Positions 35,301-48,579 of a stretch of DNA of 64,000 nt are shown one piece after another. The notes under the pieces were generated by a model. That model saw only the letters and a list, made by a program, of their open reading frames with translations, was not told where the DNA came from and did no database searches. A program made the position numbers and the translations under genes. Origin of the DNA: Liriodendron chinense (lineage: Eukaryota; Streptophyta; Magnoliopsida; Magnoliales; Magnoliaceae). Location: NCBI GenBank assembly GCA_003013855.2, contig ML058484.1, positions 9,969,344-10,033,343 on the forward strand, given 5' to 3'. The number at the start of each line of letters is the position of its first letter. Position 1 is the stretch's first letter.

Positions 35301-38300
35301 AGCAATAGAAAAGCAGTCAAGACCAGGGACACTAGCACTGCCAGTTTCTCCTCCTCTTCATCAAACTTCTTTTCCAACCAATCCACCCAATCTAGAGATA
35401 TTCAATTGAAGCGGAGATTACGTGACACCGGCTGCATAAAGTCTTCTTTTCTGAAAAAAAATTACAAAGTAATCCACAATTATTTTTCAATCGTTTCACA
35501 ATCTTCAGTGATATCATTTCCTTTTGCCAGGTGGAAGAATTAAGTGTTTATTGTCCTATTCCTTATGCCACAACATTCTCAATCTGTCTTCAAGCAATCT
35601 CCTCTAACCTGACAATCTCATTAAATTCTTCCAATTTCTTTCATCAATGGATAGCCCGCGTGTTCCCTCTTTCTGTCCCGTTCCTCTTATCTCATACACC
35701 ATCTTGTTTTCCTCCTCCCAAAACTTTGAGGGTTCTGGGATTTGAGACTTCTCAATGATTGCAGTTTCTTGACAATCTGTGACCGGCCCAAAAGATGACT
35801 AAGATCTTCTTGCACCATATTACAACCATTGAGATAAAAGGGGGACTCTAGCCACTCATTTTCAAAGTTGAGTGGCCTAGGGCCCCCAAGATACATTATA
35901 AGCCAAGAGGATGATGGGAGTGTACTTTGACACCTTTTGTGTGATAACTCCTCGGGGTACCCTGGCATACCCCTTCGATACAGAATTCCCAAATCCAAGG
36001 ACAACAGGAACATGTCTTATCTAAACATTACTGGACTATCCTGATTATTCAACCATGTCTATAAGACTTCGAGTGGGAGATCAATAAGATAGTTATGGTT
36101 TATAAAGTCAGAGAGTAGATACATGCCAGTACACGTGTGCTTACATTCCAACTCCTCGTACCAGAATCTAATTGTGTTGAGATCACCCCTAATACACTGG
36201 GGAAGGTTCCATAGAGATCTCCACCTATACCTGATGTACTTTAGGTAGGACCAGACAATGTTTTAAATATCAATGATATCAGCTGATATATCCCACGATA
36301 TACCTTGTAACCCACCTGTGCGATATGAAATGCACAAGTAGTGCCGATATATCCCACATGTTCAATCCGGTGAGCATTTTCAACTTCCAATCCCTTTCTT
36401 TTGTTGAAATCATGTTAAATCAGTGTTAGATGGTTAAAAATCTATTGGTTCTTCATGTTTTGCATGAAAAATTACGGAGTTGGAGCTTTGATTTCGATAT
36501 CCATTGATTCTTCATGTTCTCCATGTTTTTTATTGAAATTTTCCTTCAACCAGCTGTCAATTGAGACTAATTTCGAAGTATTTTGGAGTATTTGATGAAA
36601 TGATCATCACATACACTCTAATTTCGAAATTTGAGTGTAGGTGGTCCAATTTGAGGAAAATTCAAAATTTCTCCAATTTCTCCTAAATTGCTTGCAATGT
36701 TGCATTCCAAACATGAAATCAAGCATGTATGAGGGCTTATCTAATCATTTGTTAAGTCCTTGTCAATTTTCAGAAAATAAAAATCATTTTTTAATTAAGA
36801 ATTAGTAAAAATTATTAAAATATTATTTTTTTTTCCAAAATTTCCCTTCAACCAGCTGTCGATTGAGACTAGTTTCGAAGTATTTAGGAGTGTTGTTGAA
36901 TTGATCATCACATACACTCTAAATTTTATGCATTCAATTTGAATATAGTTGCATTAATTCAGTCAGACAATGCATAGCTTAGGACCCTATACAAAGGAAA
37001 CCTATTATGTGCACTTCTTTTTTGAGATGTCATGATTTAAAAGTGTGTATTAAGGTCTTTTTTAACAATCCCTGAAGCTTCATTGAAAAATTCAACCATT
37101 TTCCCAATGTTTCCCAAAAGGTGCGATAAATTACTCAATACAAACGATATATCCCGTGCGATAACCGATACGTATCTGTACCCCAAGGGTGCGATGCATA
37201 ACACGATGCCAATATTTCGAACATTGGGACCAGGCAATAGATTGATTTGGGGCAGGAGAAAGAAAATCTTGCTGCATAATGTCGTTACCTTTTCCCGAAC
37301 TGCTCACATTGAGCAGCAGAACGGATAAATATCCATTCCTGCTACTCGGGATACATCCAAACCCGCCCTTAGTTATACATGTGTACAGAATTATGCAACC
37401 CATCCGCATAAAAAAGTTGCAACAACCATCTCCAACATTGTGAGTGACCAAACTTTCACAAAATGATATTTTCTTCTATGTTGCACCCAGGAGCTTATAA
37501 TTTATTACCTCTAAAATGCCCCACCAGTACTGATATTCTTTTTCACAAAAAACTATAGAACCTTATACATTGGAGCAGGACACGGGCACCCCAAAAATTC
37601 AGAGCAAGTATCACCTTGAATGATGAAAGTATTGCTAATTTGCCTACGTTTGCAGAATATAATTTCTCTAAAGGCACCCAAGTCATTTTCAGGGTTATTT
37701 TTTGAAATTAGGGGACAGTCATTTTGCACCTTGGAGTGCATAAATATACAGTGTAAAATCTCCAACCACGGTTTCCATGAAAAAAAAAAAGGAGCTTCTG
37801 TCAAGCTCAAGAAAACCCCAAGTTGCACTAATTGACTGATACCTTACAGGTAAAGGGTGTTTGACCTAGACTGTCGCATTAGCAGATGGCCCTTGGTTGA
37901 AAACACCTACCTCCACTAATCACCATTCCCAGATGAATATTAACCATAAACCATTTACATTTTTACCATCCACATAGATGCCACTGATCGGATTGCTTGT
38001 CCAATTGATGTGTTTTCCAACCATGGATCATACACCAATCCGACCCACCAGATGGACAATCTGGATTCACTGCCCCACCCACCATGTCAAGATATTGGGC
38101 AATTATTGTGCTTGAGGCAAGAGGAGCTCAATAAAGAAATGATGTAGAAGAGCAAAATCATTTCACGCAGTCAAAACTGAATTGTCCCCAATGGATTATC
38201 AGGAATGGGGCATAGGGAAAAAAGAAATAAAGAAAGTTTTTGCCTGGTAACAGGATATGTTGGTCATTGTCCCATTTCCATGGCACTTCAAATAAATTTC

Positions 38301-41300
38301 AAAGCTATATCTATCAGTGATGGCCAACCATATTAATTGGGATAAGGCTTAGATGATGATGATGATGATGATGATGTCTCTACCAATGACACAGCAAGAG
38401 GCAAGACATCTTACCCCTGATGAAAGAGAGAGACGAACTGGCCGATGTCTGCACGAGATTGGAGTCAGATGCAGTACGCAACTGTTCTTTTACCTGTGAT
38501 CCTGAATTGACCTTGAGGCTGAAGACATGGACTGTACCCTTGTCACTTGAGACTGCCAGCCACTGGGCAGTTGCTGAGAATGCAAGACTGTAGATCTCAG
38601 CTCTATCTGCACCTCTTCGTACCTACATCAAAACTTTCATCAGGTGCATCATATCTTATGATTGCAGAACAGGAAAAGAGGAGCACCCTTCAAGATATTG
38701 GAAAAACTGGGGCAAATGATGGAATTTCCAACTTCGAAAGAGCATGCAAAACACCTTGGTAAATCAGAAGTTGATGGAAAGCTTCAAAACCATCCAAATG
38801 ACCATAACATGCCCAGATAGGAGAAAGTGATCAAATGGCCAAGAAACATTCTTCAGGTTCCTAGGGTCCCCACTAACTTTACCTAGATCACCAAATATCT
38901 CCCCTTTTTTTTTTTTTATCTGGCCACGTTGTCCATTCATCGGGCATTGGTAACCTGCATTGCTATTGTAAGCCCTTCAAAATCATTGTCCAATACTCTT
39001 ATTCTTAAGTTGTAATTTAAATGTAGATTTAGATCTAGAAATTTACACTTGATCATGCAATAGCAACCATATAATATAGTACTATGTGTGCAAAATTTAC
39101 AATAATGTCCACCATTTCATATACAAAATAGGGTTTTTTTCCATTTAAGTGCCTTAGTAATTGAATATCTGCATCCCAATACCCAAATAAATGCTCTTTC
39201 AGTTAAGGTACCTCAGTAATTAAAATACTTCGCATCCTAGTACCTTCTGTTAGTTTAAGTGGCTAACCTTTTGTTCATGACAAAACTACCCAAGCCAAAG
39301 CTCACAGTTCCATGTGGACTCCTGCCAACATGGTTCTTGTGTGGGACATCTGAGCCATTCATCAGGTGGGCCGTCCATGGATATGACCTAGCCCAGCCAG
39401 GCTGGCCAAGTTGGTACACTCATCAGGCTAAGGGCACATTGATTTGCATCCATTTGCCCAACTTTCACATTTAACATACATGTGGCCTGCATGATGACCC
39501 TACCAGCCTGATCACAAGGCCAAGTCATTTGCGTGGTGCAGCCAGTAGGACATGATTTGCTATTTTTTTTGTATTTTTTTAATTTCGGAATAAATTTAAA
39601 AATTAGGAAAAATCATTTTTTTCAAAAAAAAATTCTGGTTTAAAGGTTGGATAATATGTGTTACTTATAATAGAATATAAGCATGTGCATTTTACAGATT
39701 ATGCACATGGTTTGCTATTTTTTTTTGTATTTTTTTAATTTCGGAATAATTTTAAAATTTAGGGAAAATTAATATTTTCAAAAAGAAATTCTGATTTAAA
39801 GGTTGGATGACATGTGTTACTTATAATAGAACATAATCATGTGCATTTTACAGATTATGCACATGGTTTGCTATTTTTTTTGTATTTTTTTAATTTCGGA
39901 ATAATTTTAAAAATTAGGGAAAATTAATATTTTCAAAAAAAAATTCTGATTTAAAGGTTGAATGACATGTGTTACTTATAATAGAACATAATCATGTGCA
40001 TTTTACAGATTATGCACATGGTTTGCTATTTTTTTTGTATTTTTTTAATTTCGGAATAATTTTAAAAATATGGGAAAATTAATATTTTCAAAAAGAAATT
40101 CTGATTTAAAGGTTGGATGACATGTGTTACTTATAATAGAACATAATCATGTGCATTTTACAGATTATGCACATGGTTTGCTATTTTTTTTGTATTTTTT
40201 TAATTTCGGAATAATTTTAAAAATTAGGGAAAATCATTTTTATCAAAAAAAAATTTTGGTTTAAAGGTTGGATAATATGTGTTACTTATAATAGAATGTT
40301 ATCATGTGCATTTTACAGATTATGCACATGGTTTGTTATTTTTTTGGTATTTTTTTAATTTCGGAATAATTTAAAAAATTAGGGAAAATCATCTTTTTCA
40401 AAAAAAAATTCTGGTTTAAAGGTTGGATAACATGTGTTACTTATAATAGAACATAATCATGTGCATTTTACAGATTATGCATATGGTTTGTTATTTTTTT
40501 TGTATTTTTTTAAATTTCGGAATAATTTTAAAAATTAGAGAAAATCATTTTTTTTTCAAAAACATGGAGAATCATATTTACAGATTAATGAGTAATGACT
40601 AATGTATGTTTATATTTTTATTTTTTCGACAGGTTTTGCCGTTTTGGAGCTTCGTAGTTGTACTTTGTAGGCTGTAGGCTGTAGCCCATAAGGTTTAGTA
40701 ATTGAATTTAGTAGTTAGTACTTGATTTCATTATATGTATTTAAGATTTACAATTACATTTATAAATTTTAAAATCTAAGTATTTCACTCTCAGACTCAG
40801 TATCTAAGTGACATAGCCACATCACATAAGCCATCTCTAATTAAAAAATGTTTGGGACTGAACTGGAAGTGGAACTGCAAATGAGGATATTGGATGGGAA
40901 CATTGTCAGAGGGTAGGTGGTGGAAGGCATCAAATAAAATGCAACTATTGTGATAGAGTAATAAGTGGTGGAATTACGCGACTTAAACAACATTTGGCAC
41001 ATCGAAAGGGTCAAGTTGCAGGATGCACCAAAGTTCCCAAAGAGATAATGATACAGATGCAAGCCAATTTAGAAGAGTCAAAGGGGAAACGAGCTGCTGT
41101 GCAGAAAAAGAAAGATGATATCCTTGATCGAGCCCGACAAGAGGTGTTTGGTCCAGAATATATGGGCGTTCGTGGCGAAGACATCATTGATTCTAGGGAA
41201 GATTCTGATCGAGAAATGACTATAGCTAGGAGAGAAAGCATGCGCTATGCTCGTGAAGAGGAAGAACGTCGACGCACGTTTGGTTCAAGTGCGAGTGGGA

Positions 41301-44300
41301 GTGGGAGTGGCCAGGGGAGTACAACTGCAGCCCCAACGGGAAGTACAGCTGGGGTTGGAGGGGGTATGTTTGGTGGATTAAGGCGTATGTTTAGCAGCCG
41401 GCGGGGCACATCTTCACATGTAGCTCGTCATCCTATAGATGTAGATGTGGAAGAAGAAGATGTGCCTAGGAGACCCTTTGTTGATCCGATCCTCTTTAGG
41501 AAAGAATCTAGTAAACAAAAGAAGATAAAACAAATGTGGAGTAGAACTTCTGTTGAGAAACTAGGTAGGGCAGCAGCAAAGTTATTTATACATGCCAACA
41601 TACCCCCTAATGCGGCAAACTCTCCATATTGGCAGGTGGTAATTGATGCAGCAGCAGAAGCAGGTGAAGGAATTAAAGCTCCCACAGCCAAGGAGATTAG
41701 GGGAAAATGGACAGACGCAGAGTATGCAGATACAAAGGCATACGTAAATACCTTTAAACCCATATGGCAGGCCAGAGGATGCACGATCATGTGTGATGGT
41801 TGGACTGGCCCAACAAGACGCAGCATGATCAACTTTATGGTGTATTGCAATTTGGGAACAGTGCCACAAGTCAATTGATGCCTCGGTTGAAATAAAAAAT
41901 GCTAAATATATTTTTAGCTTGATGGATAAAGTAGTGGATGAGATTGGGGAGGAGAATGTGGTGCAGATTGTGACAGATAATGAAGCAACATATAAGTCTG
42001 CAGGAAATATGTTGATGCTAAAGAGAACACATATTTTGGTCACCGTGTGCTGCACATTGTATTGATCTTATATTGGAAGATATTGGAAAGAGAAAGAATG
42101 TAAAGGAAATGGTTGAAAAAGCAAAAGAAGTGACAACATTTATTTACAACCATAATCACCTAGTTGCAATAATGAGGAAGTTCACGAAGGGACGAGAGTT
42201 GCTTAGGCCAGCGGCGACTAGATTTGCAACAAACTTTATAGCTTTAGAGAGTTTGTATCAGCATAGGGGAGAGTTGAGTGAAATGTTTGCTTCCCAACAA
42301 TGGCTCAACACAAAATATGGGAAGAAGACATCAGGGACGCCGGTTGATGTTGTAAACACCATAAGAGACAACAAATATTGGAAGAGGGTTAAGAAAATTT
42401 TAAAGGTGATGGAACCACTGATGAGGGTACTTCGTCTTGTTGAAACCGATGAAGCACCTACAATGGGCTTCCTCTACGACGCCATGGATAAAGCGAAGTT
42501 GGCAATTCAACGTGATTGTTCAAGTTGGCAATCTTACTGGAATTTGATCGACAAAAGATGGACAAATCAGCTCCACCACGATATTCATGCAGCAGGTTAT
42601 TACCTAAATCCTAGGTATAGATATGCCCAATCATTTGTTATGGATGATGAGATTCGTATTGGATTAAAGAACGTGATAAAGAGATTAGAGCCTGACTTAG
42701 ATGTACAAATAAAGGCTTTGAATGAATTGGATATATTTGGAACTCGCCAGGGTAGCTTTGGAGATACTCTTGCACAACATGCAGTACTTAAGTTGCACCC
42801 CGCCGACTGGTGGATAAATTTCGGAGAGGACACACCGGCTCTCCAAAAAATTGCAGTAAGGATTTTGAGCCAAACAACGTCTTCCTCTAGTTGCGAAAGA
42901 AATTGGAGTTGTTTTGCACTTATTCATACGAAGAATAGAAATAGAATTCAGACTAGGACGTTAGATAGACTTGTCTTTATGCATTACAACATGAGGCTAA
43001 GAATGCGCATGCATTCAAGGAGGCCTACCAGTACCAGTGATGGGGATTATTGTCCAATAAACTTGGACAATATTTATGATGAGGATGACCCACTTCTACC
43101 TTGGTTGGAAGTAAGGGAAAAAGAAATAGAAGATGATAGTGAAGAAATAGAAGTTGAAGACCCAGAAATACGCAGGGCACAGCAAGAGAGTCGTGCATTT
43201 GTGTTGGACCCAGAAAGGGAGGCAGATTTCATGCAAACTCAGCAGAAGAGTGCGAACTCTAGCGATACTGAAACAGATGATGATGATGATGATGCACCTA
43301 ATGCTGGTCCCACTTCTGGCATTGCTCAACCCACCGGGGCTACTGATACCATACAGCCGTCTACGGATCGCGAGGCTGGTGAACTTCGACGAAGCAGGTG
43401 GGGCCGAGGGGGTCGAACTTATGAGTGTACTGAGTCACGATACAGCCAGCAAGAGCCTGGCTCCAGTAGTGCACCTGCAGGTCCTGCACCTACAGGTCCT
43501 GCACCTGCACCGCAATCTACACCGACAGATCTGGAACATCAGCATGCGTATGGCTATGATCCGAGGAATTATGGGTATTCTTACAGCCACTGGGATTATA
43601 GGGAACCTGTTCCGCCACTTTCATATTGGAGTAGTCCTCCTGACGCTGTTCCACATCTACCATATGAACCAAATCCAAGTTATTCATCTCAATCTCAACA
43701 GCCTGGCCCTGAATACGAGTACCAGTATGGGCACGGCTATTCGACGGGCACTAGTAGATATCCTCACTCAGGGTCAGAATCTTTGCCTAGTCAGGATCAG
43801 TCATCATCAGGTTTCGTTGACCTGATCTTTCCCTCTGGCACTGAATATTATGGATATGCAACAACAAGACCGCAACAACCCGATGATGATGACGACGACG
43901 ACGTGGAGGTTGAGCAACCACAACAAAGCAGGTTTTCATTTTGGTGGTGAGTTCCGATTTGGTGAGTCTTTTCCATTACCCACATGGTTATACATTCACC
44001 AAAAAAACACACACTTTACATTGTTGAACTTGTGTTTAAAATAACTCCCCTGACAAGTGACAACCAGTCAAGTAATCTTTAATCAACATGCTTGCAGGGG
44101 AGTATATCAGGTATTACTAATTTTTTTTCCTACTTTAGAATGTTCAATTGGCAGGACAAGAGTCGGTCATAGATTCAAGATAAGAGAAGTCTTAATACAT
44201 TATTTTTTGCAAGTCCTCACTCCTCACTCCTCAGGTATGTAAATAAATTGTAAATAATATAAAGTAAATTATAAAAAATAATAGTACATGTGAAAATTGA

Positions 44301-47300
44301 AATACTTTGATGTTACATTTATTCTAATATACATATTATTGGTATTAGACAGTTAGAAATTTGAATTTATAAGTTCTGCAGTTAATTCCAGGTTATTAGC
44401 TTCATAAATTCACCAGACAGCCCGATACAGCTTTTTCACCAAAGAGTAGACCGCTTCACCACCATAAACATGTTCAAAATTATAAATGAATGCATATTTG
44501 GGATCTTTGGAATTTTCTGGATTTAATCCATATTTTTTTAAAATTTTTTGGCAAAAAAAAAAAAGTTGACCGTTACGGGGCCGTATCGGCCGATACGGCC
44601 CGTATCCGTATCGGAAACGGTGGGCACCGTTACGCCCACCGAAACCGATACGGGACACCTTGACCTGAAGCAAAGAATGCCTAATTAGCTATCAGGATGC
44701 AAATTCCAATTAATAAAGGTTCTTTTATACAAAACCGCTCATAAATTGCATGGTTTGTAGTTTGTACCATAACGATATGAATGATCCAAGACCAGGCATA
44801 GTGCCTATGGCATCCAGAAAAATCCTCATCCAACGCACAAAACCCAAAAGAGGTCTAGTCGGTTGGCTCCGAGACTAGATTTCTTATTGAGTGTTGCAAC
44901 GATTGCAAATGGAAGTGCTGATCATTTTTTCATGGTAATATGTACAGATTTTTTATAATGAGTTGAAATGAGTCTGCACCTAAAGCTACGGATGTGTAAA
45001 TGTGGGTTACCTAACCAAAAAGAAAAAAGAAAACTGTAACTGAAGAACTTAGCATGTTTGAGTTCTTGAGAGATTGCCTGTATAATCTTTATGCAGTACT
45101 ATGTTGTCTTATAGGCATTGGTGATGGGAAACAACCTCAGGCATTATCCACTTGCTGCAAATGGCCAGCTTCCTCCTCATTGCCACCCAAAATATTTAAA
45201 TGGAATTTTAACAAGGCAGTCACATCTCTTTTTCCAAGAGAATATTTGTTGTAAAGGTTCCCAATGAATCAGTGAATCAGTGATGCAAACGAATACCATT
45301 CATAGGAATCAGGGAGAAGCTTAGGAGGTCATTATAAGAGAGCAAGAACAAACACGCGAAGGAAGTGAAATTCCTAATCATAAAAAAAGAAGAGGCCAAC
45401 TCTCTCGGCCATGTCTTAGGGCCCATAATGGACCGATATGGGGCGATACATTTTTTCCCTTCGACCACTACAGCCCATATCGTAACAATCATATGGCCAG
45501 CTGTTACCTTTATCATTATCAGATACCTTAGCTATAGATTACACTCTAGCTTATATCTTTGATTTGTATCAACAGCATTAAGGATCAGGACAGAGTAACC
45601 TTTTTTCTTCTCTACGAACTAAATTCCTCTAACACAGCAACTCCCCAATGAAAGATAAAAACATATCAGTCTAATTGAGAATGATATCTAAGGCTGCCTT
45701 TGGATGTACTACTGAATTGAATTTCAATCAAGAGGCAATCAAAAAATTAATGATATTTCAGTATTCATAATGAAGAAGAGATGGTTTACCAGTTCTGTCC
45801 ATGAACAATACCACTCAATTTAACCTGTATCGGCCCGATATGACTCGGTTTCAGTGGTGACTGATACAGTAAACGAAAACAAATTTTCAAACCTCAAGAA
45901 GTAGCCCTCAAATTGCAGTTACATTCCTTTCAAATTAGACTTTAAAGTGGCATAATTGCAATTTGCAACTCTAATCCGAGTCCCTCAACATGAATGCTAA
46001 GGAAGGTAATTACAATCTAGTCATTTACACTTTTTCTATCATGATTCAATTTGATAGTAAGAGGTCCAGATGGGTGGGCCCATGGGATTTGACAATATCT
46101 ATATGATCTTAGGAACCTTCACAAAGAGCCGAAGATGAATAGCCTACACCCAACAATCCACCTAACTACTACAGGAGCGGAAAGGATCTGAACACCTGAT
46201 TCTATAGTTAGGAATTAGGATTGCCCTTGAACATGATCAACAGTTTAGATCGTCTAAAGGCGGCCCTAATGGACAATGGGTATTTATTTAGGAAGCACTC
46301 CTCACTCGTTTCTCTCTGAGGATTCTCTCAGACAATGTTCGAAGTTTCGGTATCGCTACAAGTTTCGCTAGCTGGGGATATGGAAATGCAGGGAACATGG
46401 GAAAAACAGTGGAATGTTTTAGTGAAACCTCATGAGATGAAAAAATACACAAATTTGCATATTTAGGAATAAAAAAATTGCAAAAAGAATGCATACATAA
46501 TAGGTTTCTATTTAATGGGGGCCTAAAAGCATGTGTTGTTGTCAGAAATCAGTCCAACCATCTCATCCATTCCATCTATCCATCCAATATATGACCTTCT
46601 ATCCAAACATCCATTGATATTTCAAAATATCGGCAACACATGATATTTCCAAACAAATCGTTAACAACTAAAAAAGAAACTAAAGATTGTGGTCTCGTTA
46701 TTGCCATGTTGCGATAATGATAATATCGTGATATTATCAATATTATCGTCGACAAATTGAATGCTGCATACAACCATGCGCCCATAAAAAATATGAAATG
46801 TGAATTTTTTTAATATATAGATTTTTGGCGTATCGATACATTGCCGATATTATCTAAATATTGCAGATACATTGACGATACAAGCGACACTTGGAATTTA
46901 CACAGTAAAAAAATATTGGCGATACATCGGTGGTATCAATGTGTTGACAATACAAGCGATGCATTGAAAATATTAACGATATCGATACATTGACAATATT
47001 TAGTGATACATTGTCGATACCTAGAATTTTTTATACTATCAGTGTCATCGGTATCGCTGAGAGGAAAAGGGAGGGATCGAGATGAAATGGGAGGAGTTTG
47101 GATGTGATAGGGCTAATCCCTCTCTAATCCGACATCTCCCCCTCATCTCGATCTTCTTTCTCGTGTTTGAATTTAAAATTCAAATTTCAAGCTTCAAGAA
47201 AAAAAATGGAAAGAGGGATCTCCATCCAGAAATATTCCAAGGGAAAACCCGTGTGGGACTCACCTACTAGTAGTTGCCCACAAGTGGGGCCCACAAGCGG

Positions 47301-48547
47301 GGGCCCACAAGCCCACATATAACATCTCTCACTCAATCATGTTGTGGGATGGGCACAATATGAATTGTCCATTTAGCTCGTGCCATAACAACCAAAACCA
47401 AAAGACCATGATCAAAAGAATCAGAGGTGTGAGACTAGCTGGAACACTATTGTCTTCTCAACTAAATAACCCAACCTTTGTTAAGTGTGTCCAATTCTGC
47501 ATTACTGCACCGGATGGAGTAAGACTCTTGATTTAGATTACTCAACCAACATCCACACTTATCCAACTTATTAAGTTTATTTAGAAAATCCAGTTTTTTT
47601 CGCAAACATTGGTTTTAAAACCCTTTTAAAGTAATAGTATATTATACATATACTTTTTGGAAGAATATTACCATGCGGATAACTCTTTTAGTGCGTGTTA
47701 ATAGTTCTAGAAATTTGTGTAACTACCACAAGATCTTCTTCACATAGATGTGTAACTTAGAAATCGATCAAACCACTTTCTTAGCGTAACTAAGTCTAAC
47801 CAATTTAGGAACCTTCGTCATTGTACACTAAAGTAGTGACATTCAACATCATCCTCCTATACAAAAGAGAAGAGTAATTAAGGACACAGAATCGTCCAAT
47901 GTTCTAAATATCAATGATATTATGAATAATATCTCTTGTATTGTCGATATCAATAGGTCAAGGATACCAAAATTGCTTACAATTTAAAATTTTCCAAATA
48001 TTGCTGATATTTTCGATAATATCTGTGTTATTTGGTGATATTATAAATATCAGCGATATTTTAAGAAGAATCCCTTATAAAAATCCATTGGTATCAATGA
48101 TATCATTGATAATATTCCCAATACCAACAATAATATCCTCAATACCAGGGAAACATCTGTAAATAAGCGAAATTAACAAAAAATTGAGAAAAAAAATCCA
48201 AAAACCCAAGAAATCTCCTTTTTGGGGTTTTTTTTTTTTTTTTTGGAATTTTGTTTCTTAGGTGATTTTATTCGCTCTTGGTTTTTACTGAATCAAAGTT
48301 CGGGTTTGAGGAGAAACTTCGACTCAAAACAAAGATGGGCCAAAACTCAAAGGTGACAAATAATCCATAGAAAATTCTTTTTTTTTTTCAATGTTAGCAT
48401 AAATTGAAATGGAAATCCATGTCTATGCATGATTCTCATGCATTGACATGGACTTGTGGCAAAAAAACTTAACATTTAAGTGAAAAATAGAGAAATTTAG
48501 AGAAATCCTAATTTTTCCATTTTTATATTGGAAAATGTATTTTTCAT

Positions 48548-48579
<32 letters not shown>

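Noticed and set aside
41428..42055. Minus-strand frames of 148 and 157 codons
   Set aside because: Antisense to the DUF659 region of the hAT transposase.
43154..43825. 223-codon plus-strand frame overlapping the hAT gene
   Set aside because: Alternative-frame translation of the low-complexity tail; Leu/His/Met-rich and without features.
44410..44673. 87-codon minus-strand frame
   Set aside because: Produced by a CCGTATCGG-rich MITE-like sequence with poly-A/T runs.
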